Below, piece by piece: positions 17,473 through 24,830 of a DNA stretch of 64,000 nt (its first letter is position 1; the number at the start of each line of letters is the position of its first letter). The notes under the pieces are model-generated. The model was not told the DNA's origin. It saw only the letters and a list, made by a program, of their open reading frames with translations, and did not search any database. A program made the position numbers and the translations under genes. Source of the DNA: Mucilaginibacter inviolabilis (lineage in GTDB: Bacteria; Bacteroidota; Bacteroidia; Sphingobacteriales; Sphingobacteriaceae); assembly GCF_011089895.1 (NCBI RefSeq), contig NZ_JAANAT010000001.1, forward strand, positions 3,658,001 to 3,722,000, given 5' to 3'.

Positions 17473-18207
17473 ATGAAAAAACAAACCGTCATAGTAACCG
17501 GCGCATCGTCCGGTATAGGTAAAGAAATAGCCCGTTATTTTTTGGAAAAGGGCGATAACGTAGTGATCAATTCCACAACCGCCCACAAACTGGAACAGGT
17601 TTTTAACGAATTGGGTGCAGGTGATAACCTGGCTATGGTAGCAGGTAATGTAAGCCACAAACAAACCGGTGAACAACTGGTGGCCAAAGCCATTGAAAAA
17701 TTTGGTTCGGCAGATGTGCTGGTAAACAATGCGGGTATATTTGAAACCCGGCCTTTTCTGGAAGTAGATGAAGCCTACCTGGATAAATTTCTGAATACCA
17801 ACCTCAAAGGCACCTATTTTACCACCCAGGCGGTTATACCGCAAATGTTAAAACAGCACGATGGTGTAGTGATCAATATTGGCACACCGCTAGTCAGTCA
17901 TTCCTATACTGGCGTTCCTATCACTGCGCAAATGGCATCAAAGGGGGCCATACAAGCGCTTACTATACAACTGGCGGCTGAGTTTGGTAAAGACAACATC
18001 CGGGTGAATACCATTGCGCCCGGTACCATCCGCACCCCGATGCATGGCGACAAGGCCGACCAAAGCGCTGGCTTGCATCTGCTGAACCGTGTGGGTGAAG
18101 TGGAAGACATTGCCGAAATGGTTTATACTGTTGCCAAGAGCAAATTCATCACCGGCGCTATCATCAATGTTGATGGAGGTATGGCTGCCGGACGCAATTT
18201 AAATTGA
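17473..18207 (+). CDS. SDR-family protein lacking the catalytic Tyr
   Basis: The 244 residues form a classical short-chain dehydrogenase fold: TGASSGIG at 9-16 for NAD(P) binding, NNAG at 85-88, and PGTIRTPM and NVDGG near the C-terminus. At the active site the expected Y-x-x-x-K reads Q-M-A-S-K (Gln153, Lys157), so the catalytic Tyr is replaced, and the usual Ser position reads INIGTP. A subset of SDRs share such changes, so it may catalyse a different reaction or only bind cofactor. It sits mid-operon, with 1 bp to the next gene. Confidence 0.85.
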   Translation: MKKQTVIVTGASSGIGKEIARYFLEKGDNVVINSTTAHKLEQVFNELGAGDNLAMVAGNVSHKQTGEQLVAKAIEKFGSADVLVNNAGIFETRPFLEVDEAYLDKFLNTNLKGTYFTTQAVIPQMLKQHDGVVINIGTPLVSHSYTGVPITAQMASKGAIQALTIQLAAEFGKDNIRVNTIAPGTIRTPMHGDKADQSAGLHLLNRVGEVEDIAEMVYTVAKSKFITGAIINVDGGMAAGRNLN

Positions 18208-18208
18208 T

Positions 18209-18661
18209 ATGAAAACCTTGTTATTAACCGCTTTAATGTTCTGTACCTTGCAGAACATTAAGGCACAAAACTTAAAGAAAATGGAAACTAATCAGCAAAG
18301 CAGAGCTGCCATTACCGAGGTGCTCGAAAACCACTACTTCAAAGGGATATATGAAGGGGACATTAGCAAACTAAGCCCAATCTACTATAACGGTACATTA
18401 TTATTTGGCGATGTAAAAGGTCAGCCGTATGCCAAAACTTTAGAACAATATTTAGATGGTGTGGCACATCGCCAAAGTCCCAAAGATTCGGGGAAACCAT
18501 TTAAAGGCGAGATCGTTGATATCAGGGTAATAAACTCCATTGCCGTTGCCGAAGTAAAGGTAAAAATGTATGAATTCAACTATCACGAGTTCCTGTCATT
18601 TCACCAGATAGATGGCAAATGGTTGATCGTTAATAAAATGATCAGCGACGTAAACGAATAA
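18209..18661 (+). CDS. Secreted NTF2/SnoaL-like (lumazine-binding-like) protein
   Basis: This 150-residue protein has a signal peptide ending near residue 20 (IKAQ). The rest is a cone-shaped NTF2-like fold: VLENHYFKGIYEGD near 38-51, MYEFNYHEFLSFHQIDGKWLIVNKM at the C-terminus. The family is usually annotated as nuclear transport factor 2 family or putative lumazine-binding. The function is unknown. It starts 1 bp after the SDR gene and is the only exported product of this otherwise cytoplasmic operon. Confidence 0.75.
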   Translation: MKTLLLTALMFCTLQNIKAQNLKKMETNQQSRAAITEVLENHYFKGIYEGDISKLSPIYYNGTLLFGDVKGQPYAKTLEQYLDGVAHRQSPKDSGKPFKGEIVDIRVINSIAVAEVKVKMYEFNYHEFLSFHQIDGKWLIVNKMISDVNE

Positions 18662-18673
18662 AACTATATAATC

Positions 18674-19750
18674 ATGTGGTATAACACAAAAGCAACAGAA
18701 ATATTAGGCATTGATTACCCCATCATGCAGGGGCCATTTGGCGGCGGATTGTCATCGGTTGAACTGGTAGCAACGGTATCTAACGCAGGTGGTTTAGGCG
18801 GCTATGGCGCTTATACTTTAAGTCCGCAGGATATCTATGAAAAAGACAAGCAACTCAAAGCCGCTACCAATAAGCCCTATAATATTAACCTGTGGGTTTC
18901 TGATACTGATGCTATAGGCGGTACGGTTTCTGACGAGCATTTTGAACAGACTAAAGCTTTGTTCAAACCTTATTTTGACGAAGCCGGGATTGCTTTGCCC
19001 GAGAAACCGGCAGTTTTTAAACCCCGTTTTGAAAACCAGGTTGAAGTAATACTGAGTACCCGTCCAAAAGTGTTCAGCTTTATGTTTGGCATACCCTCTG
19101 CAGATATCCTGGAGCAATGCCGTAAACTGGGGATTAAAACAGTAGGCGCAGCCACCACGATGGATGAAGCCATTGCTTTGGATGCAGCGGGTGTGGATAT
19201 GATCATCGCTTCGGGCTTTGAATCCGGTGGTCACCGCCCTTCATTTTTGGCTTCTGCCGAACAATCAACCACCGGAACTTTTGTATTGATCCAATTGATC
19301 AGGGAAAAAGTAAAAACGCCTATTATTGCCGCGGGTGGTATCGCCAACGGTCGTGGTGTAGCCGCAGCGCTCACTTTGGGTGCCGATGCCGCGCAGATCG
19401 GTACGGCGTTTCTGGCTTGCGATGAATCGGGTGCATTACCCGTTCACCGGGAAATACTGTTTTCTGATGCCGCCAAATATACCACCCTATCACGCGCCTT
19501 TACCGGGCGACTGGGCCGGGGTATCACCAGCAGGGTGGTCAAAGATTTAGTGGGCCAGGAAAAACAATTTCTGCCCTTCCCGCTGCAAACCACTTTCATA
19601 TCGTCATTAAGAAAAGCGGCACTTGAACAACAAAAATGGGACATGGTATTGTTTTGGGGCGGGCAAATCGCGCCGATACTTAAACATACCAAAGCCGCGG
19701 TTTTGATGCAATCCTTAATCAAGGAAACATCAAGCATCATGGCATCATAA
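18674..19750 (+). CDS. Nitronate monooxygenase-family flavoprotein
   Basis: This 358-residue protein matches the nitronate monooxygenase/2-nitropropane dioxygenase family, an FMN TIM barrel: YPIMQGPFGGG near 15-25, NAGGLGGYGAYTL, the active-site-type GFESGGHRPSF near 179-189, AAGGIANGRG and GADAAQIGTAFLA. The family oxidises nitronates with oxygen to protect against propionate 3-nitronate. Some members instead reduce flavin or act on other substrates. It lies 12 bp from both neighbours in the redox operon. Confidence 0.88.
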   Translation: MWYNTKATEILGIDYPIMQGPFGGGLSSVELVATVSNAGGLGGYGAYTLSPQDIYEKDKQLKAATNKPYNINLWVSDTDAIGGTVSDEHFEQTKALFKPYFDEAGIALPEKPAVFKPRFENQVEVILSTRPKVFSFMFGIPSADILEQCRKLGIKTVGAATTMDEAIALDAAGVDMIIASGFESGGHRPSFLASAEQSTTGTFVLIQLIREKVKTPIIAAGGIANGRGVAAALTLGADAAQIGTAFLACDESGALPVHREILFSDAAKYTTLSRAFTGRLGRGITSRVVKDLVGQEKQFLPFPLQTTFISSLRKAALEQQKWDMVLFWGGQIAPILKHTKAAVLMQSLIKETSSIMAS

Positions 19751-19762
19751 AACAAACAAGCT

Positions 19763-20611
19763 ATGAACTCATCAAAAGTATGGTATATCACCGGGGCCTC
19801 ACAAGGATTGGGGCTTAACCTGGTAAAAAAGCTATTGCATAATGGCTACCGGGTAGCCGCAACCTCGCGCAATGCACAAACCCTTAAAGATGCTGTTGGA
19901 CTGATAGACGCCGAACGCTTTCTCCCGTTAGCGGTAGATTTGAATAACCTGGATTGCATCGAAGAATCCATCAGGCAAACCATCACCGCATTCGGGCAAA
20001 TTAATGTACTGGTTAATAATGCCGGTTACGGCATGGCCGGTACGGTAGAAGAAATAGTAGAGCAGGATATCAAAAATATTTTTGACGTGAATGTTTTGGC
20101 TACCATTAATGTTACCCGGAGCGTACTGCCCGTTATGCGTAAGCAGAAAAGCGGCTTCATCATTAATATGAGTTCTGTTGCCGGTTTTGTAGGTGCGCCG
20201 GGCTGGTCAATATATTCGGCTACCAAAGCCGCGGTAACTGCCTTTTCTGAAGTATTGGCACTCGATGTTAAAGAGTTCGGCATCAAGGTAACCGTAGTTG
20301 AACCATCAGGATTCCGTACAGGCTTTCTTACCCAAAATTCATTGGCTTATACCGAAAGTAAGATTGAAGGTTACCAGGCCGTAAAAGACACACAGGAACG
20401 TTACCTGGCAGCCAATGGCAAACAACCCGGCGATCCGGATAAAGCTGCCGAAATATTGATCCAGATTTCTGAAGAGTACCAACCGCCACTGCATCTGTAT
20501 TTGGGTAAAGATGCCTATAATCGGGCATCAGAAAAGCTGATCGCGATGACTGATGAATTGGAGGTCTGGAAGGCAACCACTATAGGCGCTGATTTTCCCA
20601 ATCAGAAATAA
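19763..20611 (+). CDS. SDR-family oxidoreductase
   Basis: The 282 residues form a classical SDR with intact motifs: TGASQGLG at about 9-16, NNAGYG near 91-96, Ser in NMSSVAG, and YSATK as the Y-x-x-x-K pair, then PSGFRTGF. This contrasts with the Tyr-less SDR three genes upstream. It may act on carbonyl compounds formed by oxidative or electrophile stress. It is the last gene of the CRP-box operon; a weak hairpin CTGTTGG/CCAACAG follows. Confidence 0.88.
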   Translation: MNSSKVWYITGASQGLGLNLVKKLLHNGYRVAATSRNAQTLKDAVGLIDAERFLPLAVDLNNLDCIEESIRQTITAFGQINVLVNNAGYGMAGTVEEIVEQDIKNIFDVNVLATINVTRSVLPVMRKQKSGFIINMSSVAGFVGAPGWSIYSATKAAVTAFSEVLALDVKEFGIKVTVVEPSGFRTGFLTQNSLAYTESKIEGYQAVKDTQERYLAANGKQPGDPDKAAEILIQISEEYQPPLHLYLGKDAYNRASEKLIAMTDELEVWKATTIGADFPNQK

Positions 20612-20677
20612 TGCTCGTATAATAAATGCTGTTGGTGATTTTGTTTATTTTCGTAACACCCAACAGATATAATAAAT

Positions 20678-21601
20678 ATGAAACCAGACTCGCAGAATGT
20701 AACAGACTATACCAATAACAATACCATATTTATGGTCTGGAGTTTTAAGGATGATGTGGAGGTGAAGGATACTTTCAGTCAGCTTTGTAAGCTGATCATC
20801 AACCTTAATAATTCTGCCAATATCCGTTTCCCTGTTTCGCGGGCAAGCTGTGTGATGGGTATTGGACATGATGCCTGGCTCCGGCTTGAGCTTCCTACTC
20901 CGTTACCTAAAGAGCTAACAAATTTTGCCCCTATTGTTGGTAGCAAACATACCGCGGTTTCTACCAAAGGCGATCTGCATTTTCATATCCGTGCCGATAC
21001 CACCAGCATCTGTTATGATATGGCATCTGCCATAACGGATGTTTTAAGTCCTGTGGCCATCAGTACCGTGGAAATCCATGGTTTCAGGTATTGGGATAGC
21101 CGCTCCATTTTAGGCTTTGTGGATGGCACTGAAAATCCGCACGGACAGGATCGGGAATTTTTCAGTTTGGTGGCCGATGAAGATCCTGCTTATGAAGGCG
21201 GCAGCTATCTTTTCACACAAAAATACATCCATGACTTAACAGCATGGAAAGGGCTTTCAACAGAACAGCAGGAGAAAGTAATAGGGCGATACAAAGCGAA
21301 TGATATTGAAATGAGCGATGAGGTAAAACCTTCCAACTCCCATATAGCCCTGGCCAATGTTGGCGATGATTTGAAAATTGTTCGGGATAATATGCCTTTT
21401 GGCAATATGAGTACTAACGAGATGGGTACTTATTTTATAGCTTACGCCAGCACATTCAGCACGGTGCAAACCATGCTGGCCAATATGTTTATTGGCTCGC
21501 CCGAAGGGAACTATGACAGGATCCTGGATTTCAGTACAGCCAAAACCGGGAGTTTATTTTTTGTGCCCACATTTAATATGATAGATGATTTTTCTGATTA
21601 A
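20678..21601 (+). CDS. DyP-type haem peroxidase
   Basis: This 307-residue protein has the DyP signature GFVDGTENP at 146-154, carrying the catalytic Asp, and the proximal haem His222 in SNSHIALAN, with an Arg shortly after in IVRDNMPFG. There is no Tat or Sec signal, so it is cytoplasmic like many class B enzymes (YfeX or DypB type). It uses hydrogen peroxide to oxidise dyes, phenols or other donors. The gene lies 18 bp before the alkyltransferase-like gene, forming a three-gene stress operon. Confidence 0.9.
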   Translation: MKPDSQNVTDYTNNNTIFMVWSFKDDVEVKDTFSQLCKLIINLNNSANIRFPVSRASCVMGIGHDAWLRLELPTPLPKELTNFAPIVGSKHTAVSTKGDLHFHIRADTTSICYDMASAITDVLSPVAISTVEIHGFRYWDSRSILGFVDGTENPHGQDREFFSLVADEDPAYEGGSYLFTQKYIHDLTAWKGLSTEQQEKVIGRYKANDIEMSDEVKPSNSHIALANVGDDLKIVRDNMPFGNMSTNEMGTYFIAYASTFSTVQTMLANMFIGSPEGNYDRILDFSTAKTGSLFFVPTFNMIDDFSD

Positions 21602-21619
21602 TTTTTTGATCAAAGCGTA

Positions 21620-21946
21620 ATGGATACCAGGCAATTTAATGATGATGTTTTTCAGGTAGTTGAGCTCATTCCAACAGGACGGGTAACCTCTTATGGGGCA
21701 ATAGCTAAGGCGCTGGGCTATGGTACGGCCAGGATGGTGGGCCATGCTATGGGTATGATAGATCATGAGAACAAAACACTACCCGCTCATCGCGTAGTGA
21801 ACAGCAGCGGCCATATTTCGCCCCCAGAAAACAGCGGTGGAAAATGGCGTATACAAATGTTGGAGCAGGAAGGCGTAGCCGTACATAACGGGAAAGTAGT
21901 AAAGTTTAAGGAGCTTTTCTGGGACCCTAAAATTGAAATAGAATAA
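21620..21946 (+). CDS. Alkyltransferase-like (ATL) DNA-binding protein
   Basis: The 108 residues align with the C-terminal domain of O6-methylguanine-DNA methyltransferase: VVELIPTGRVTSYGAIAKAL near 13-32 and the recognition helix ARMVGHAMG near 37-45. The active-site PCHRV is PAHRVV, with Ala56 in place of the alkyl-accepting Cys. That is the mark of ATL proteins, which bind O6-alkylguanine and pass it to nucleotide excision repair. It sits between DyP and an AlkA-like glycosylase, a repair context. Confidence 0.9.
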   Translation: MDTRQFNDDVFQVVELIPTGRVTSYGAIAKALGYGTARMVGHAMGMIDHENKTLPAHRVVNSSGHISPPENSGGKWRIQMLEQEGVAVHNGKVVKFKELFWDPKIEIE

Positions 21947-21976
21947 GTGGGCCAAAGCCACGCCGAATAGCTTTAA

Positions 21977-22894
21977 ATGGACGAGATCTTATTAACCCAT
22001 CCTATCAATCCGGAAGAACTGTTATGGTTTTTATCCCGCGGTTTTGACGAACCTATGTACCGGGTTAAAAACAACAGCGTATTCAGAGCTTTTAAACTCG
22101 GCGAGGAAAAATTCCTGGTCAGGATTACACCAGGTATCCGTTCGGTAAAAATAGAATGGCTTTACGGAGACCGAACCGAAGAACAAGTCGCGTTTGTTAA
22201 AACTTTCATCAGCGAATGGTTTGACCTGGAAGCCGACATCGCGCCATTTTATGAACTGCTGAAAACCGATGACAGGCTGCATTATATGGCCGAAGATTTT
22301 AATGGCCTGAAACTGGTAGGCATGCCTGATCTGTTCGAGGCCTTGGCCTGGGCCATTATGGGTCAGCAAATCAACCTGACTTTTGCCTATAAACTCAAAC
22401 GCCGATTGATTGAAAAGTACGGGGATTTTATTGAGCATGAAGGTGAAGTATATTATATATTCCCTTCTCCGGAGGCAATCGCGGCGGCCGATTCTGATGA
22501 TCTCCGGGAAATGCAGCTCTCCGGCAGTAAAGTTACCTATCTAAAAAATGCGGCTACAGCATTCGCGACTGGAAAAATTGATAAAGCCATATTGAAGGCG
22601 CTACCTGATTTTGTTTCGCGCCAGGATCTGCTTACCTCGCAAAAAGGTATCGGGGTATGGACAGCCAACTACGTACTGATGAAATGCCTGCGCGATCAAA
22701 CAGCCGTACCATTCGGCGATGCCGGACTGCTTAACGCGCTGCTAAATCATGGCATCATAACCAACAAAACCGAACTGCAAAATATGTATGCGCTGTTTGA
22801 GAAATTTAAAGGATGGGAGGCCTACCTGGTATTTTACCTTTGGCGAAGCCTTGCGCCAAGACCAAAAGTTAGCAAAGCTTTTTCACCTGATTAG
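21977..22894 (+). CDS. AlkA-type DNA-3-methyladenine glycosylase
   Basis: This 305-residue protein has an AlkA-like N-terminal domain and an HhH-GPD fold: EALAWAIMGQQINLTFA near 116-132, helix-hairpin-helix KGIGVWTANYVLMK near 223-236, and the catalytic Asp in FGDAGL a short distance later. It excises alkylated bases such as 3-methyladenine. It is 30 bp after the ATL gene in the same operon. Its last 26 nt overlap the 3' end of the convergent AraC gene. Confidence 0.88.
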   Translation: MDEILLTHPINPEELLWFLSRGFDEPMYRVKNNSVFRAFKLGEEKFLVRITPGIRSVKIEWLYGDRTEEQVAFVKTFISEWFDLEADIAPFYELLKTDDRLHYMAEDFNGLKLVGMPDLFEALAWAIMGQQINLTFAYKLKRRLIEKYGDFIEHEGEVYYIFPSPEAIAAADSDDLREMQLSGSKVTYLKNAATAFATGKIDKAILKALPDFVSRQDLLTSQKGIGVWTANYVLMKCLRDQTAVPFGDAGLLNALLNHGIITNKTELQNMYALFEKFKGWEAYLVFYLWRSLAPRPKVSKAFSPD

Positions 22895-23648
22895 GCGTTA
22901 AACCGGTATAAGATTTAAACTCTTTTATAAAATGCGCCTGATCATAATAGCCGCATTCAAAAGCTATGGAAGTTAAGGGCTGAGGTGATGATCGTAATAA
23001 CTCCAGGCTCCTGTTAAACCGCTGAACAGAAAAAAACTTCTGGGGAGTTATTCCCACCCAGTCCATAAAAAGCTTCTGGATATAACGTTCAGAAAAACCA
23101 TAGTGTGCTGATAAATCCTGTATATTGAAAGCCCTGTCTTCTTGCGCAACGTAATTGCACAAATGCTCCACTAATTTCAATTGCTGATCGCTCCTTTTAT
23201 TCCTTACCAATCGTTGGATCAGGAACGCTTCCAAAACTTCTACCTTCTGTTCCAGAGTGGGTTGCTCCATTAAACGATTATAAAAGTCACCCGACTCTTT
23301 ATTGAAAATATCACATAGATCAATCGATTCATTCGTAAAATCAGAAGCCGGATTTGGAAAAAAAAGCGCGTTGGCATGCGGATGGAACCGTGTGATCAAA
23401 CATGTATTTCCTTTGGTGAGTGCTGCCATGGTTGGAATTGTCCAATGGCCCAGCACTTCCAGGCTGGGTACCTTCATCGCGTTACTTCCCCGGTGCCTGA
23501 CGGTATCATTGGTGGAGATGTCTATACAAAGCTCCACACAACCGCTCGGATACATCACCTCCAGAACATCCGTATCGTGGCGGCATGTCCAGTAATTCTT
23601 TACAAAAGGCTTTAAAATATCCGACGGAAAGAATACCCTATCTCTCAT
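22869..23648 (-). CDS. AraC-family transcription regulator (DUF6597-like N-terminus)
   Basis: This 259-residue protein has an N-terminal domain of the DUF6597 type, from FFPSDILKPFVKNYWTC to about 120, and two C-terminal helix-turn-helix motifs: FNIQDLSAHYGFSERYIQKL near 175 and LTSIAFECGYYDQAHFIKEF near 225, then YTGLTPNQ. The gene converges on the AlkA gene and is divergent from an NTF2-like gene. It could control either; the target is not visible. Confidence 0.88.
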   Translation of the reverse strand: MRDRVFFPSDILKPFVKNYWTCRHDTDVLEVMYPSGCVELCIDISTNDTVRHRGSNAMKVPSLEVLGHWTIPTMAALTKGNTCLITRFHPHANALFFPNPASDFTNESIDLCDIFNKESGDFYNRLMEQPTLEQKVEVLEAFLIQRLVRNKRSDQQLKLVEHLCNYVAQEDRAFNIQDLSAHYGFSERYIQKLFMDWVGITPQKFFSVQRFNRSLELLRSSPQPLTSIAFECGYYDQAHFIKEFKSYTGLTPNQVKKLC

Positions 23649-23776
23649 AATTAAAGATAATGATATTATGAAAAATTACTAAGTGTCTAATAAAAATGTC
23701 GCTAAGTGTATTTGTTCGTTTTTTTACAATTTTACTTGTAAGCTGGGGTTTATTTTTGTTAAAACGACTAAAATTT

Positions 23777-24244
23777 ATGAAGATGAAAAATTATAAGAAA
23801 GCTCTTTTGATCCTTCTCCTGCCATTGATGCCTTTTATTACAAACGCTCAATCGAGCCCACTACAGGAGGCTAAAAAAGCAATCGCGGCAAGCAAAGCTA
23901 CTTATTTTATTGCCATTGCCAAAAACGACGGATCCATTCTTAATCACTATGCAGATGATGCCTGTTTGCTGCCACCCAATTCTACTGCCATATGTGATCA
24001 TACCGGGATGGCTAAATTTTTTAAGGATGGGTATGAAAAGTATGGTCTGAAAGGCGGAAAATTCATCACCAAAAACATCTATGGCGATGGCCGGGAATAT
24101 GTTACCGAGGAAGGGCTCTGGCAATCGTTTGATGCGCATGGAAAAGTTTTTGACGATGGCAAATTTTTAGTTCTTTGGAAGAAAACGAAAAACGGTTGGA
24201 AAATGTACCGCGATTCGTTCAGCAGTAACCGTGCTCAAAAATAA
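23777..24244 (+). CDS. Secreted NTF2/SnoaL-like (DUF4440-like) protein
   Basis: I chose ATG at 23777 (155 residues, MKMKNYKK) since it starts a clean signal peptide ending at ITNAQ; a longer reading from 23696 adds an odd hydrophobic stretch. The mature part has the SnoaL/DUF4440-like pattern LNHYADDACLLPPN near 55-68, and DDGKFLVLWKKTKNGWKMYRD. Such proteins are often of unknown function. A strong terminator lies 50 bp downstream. Confidence 0.75.
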   Translation: MKMKNYKKALLILLLPLMPFITNAQSSPLQEAKKAIAASKATYFIAIAKNDGSILNHYADDACLLPPNSTAICDHTGMAKFFKDGYEKYGLKGGKFITKNIYGDGREYVTEEGLWQSFDAHGKVFDDGKFLVLWKKTKNGWKMYRDSFSSNRAQK

Positions 24245-24293
24245 AAAAGAGTAACCCTCTTTTATTTACAAATACCCCGGTTAAGGTCAATAA

Positions 24294-24321
24294 AAAAGCC
24301 CCGCATGTCTGCGGGGCTTTT
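24294..24321 (+). terminator. Intrinsic terminator
   Basis: AAAAGCCCCGCA pairs with TGCGGGGCTTTT around the loop TGTC, a 12-bp stem with T-rich 3' side. It ends the NTF2-like gene. Confidence 0.85.
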
Positions 24322-24430
24322 GCTTTTCCAGACTCAGTATAACTCGAGCCGATTAATTAATAAAGCAATTGATGGTTTAAACCATTTATAAATTGAATAA
24401 GAGGGTTCGGTTCTCTTACTTATTGGATAC

Positions 24431-24574
24431 CTATCTATGAAAGTGTTTAAAGAAACTATAAATAGCCATTACCAGGGTATATGCAGACACGCTGATTAAT
24501 ATGACCAGCACTCCTGCAATCAGTAAATGCGGATTATAATAATCCTTATCAGTTGATTTGCCCAATTCAGACAT
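24431..24574 (-). CDS. Small single-pass membrane protein (47 aa)
   Basis: This short frame starts at 24574 (MSELGKSTDKDYYNPH) and ends at a TAG at 24431. A GGAAAGG ribosome-site-like sequence stands about 6 bases upstream. Residues about 17-41 form one hydrophobic helix (LLIAGVLVILISVSAYTLV), followed by a short basic tail FFKHFHR. It has the look of a small inner-membrane protein; the function is unknown. It lies alone in an otherwise empty 586-bp gap. Confidence 0.6.
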   Translation of the reverse strand: MSELGKSTDKDYYNPHLLIAGVLVILISVSAYTLVMAIYSFFKHFHR

Positions 24575-24646
24575 AACTACCTTTCCAATCTAAATACATT
24601 ATCAATAGATATTCACCTTTGCTGATTTGCATAATTTAAAAGTTTA

Positions 24647-24672
24647 AAAGGCAGGCTTTAAGTCCTGCCTTT
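24647..24672. terminator. Hairpin between small ORF and IPT/NHL gene
   Basis: AAAGGCAGG pairs with CCTGCCTTT over a short CTTTAAGT loop. It could terminate transcription in either direction. Confidence 0.6.
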
Positions 24673-24787
24673 AGTAATTAATTAAAAGGTTTAGGTTGCG
24701 TTAAACTTTGCAGGCTTTCAGCAATAAAAAGTGGTCATTTTATGCTGTTCTTCGTTAATCTAAATGGCTTTTACTTCACAAAGATTT

Positions 24788-24816
24788 ACAACGGTGCAGA
24801 TATACTGCACCGTTGT
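24788..24816 (-). terminator. Hairpin 3' of the IPT/NHL gene
   Basis: ACAACGGTGCA and TGCACCGTTGT form an 11-bp stem with a 7-nt loop, 15 bp beyond the stop of the minus-strand gene ending at 24831. It is a likely terminator for that long minus-strand run, although the U-tract is weak. Confidence 0.65.
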
Positions 24817-24830
24817 AGTAATTAATTCTT

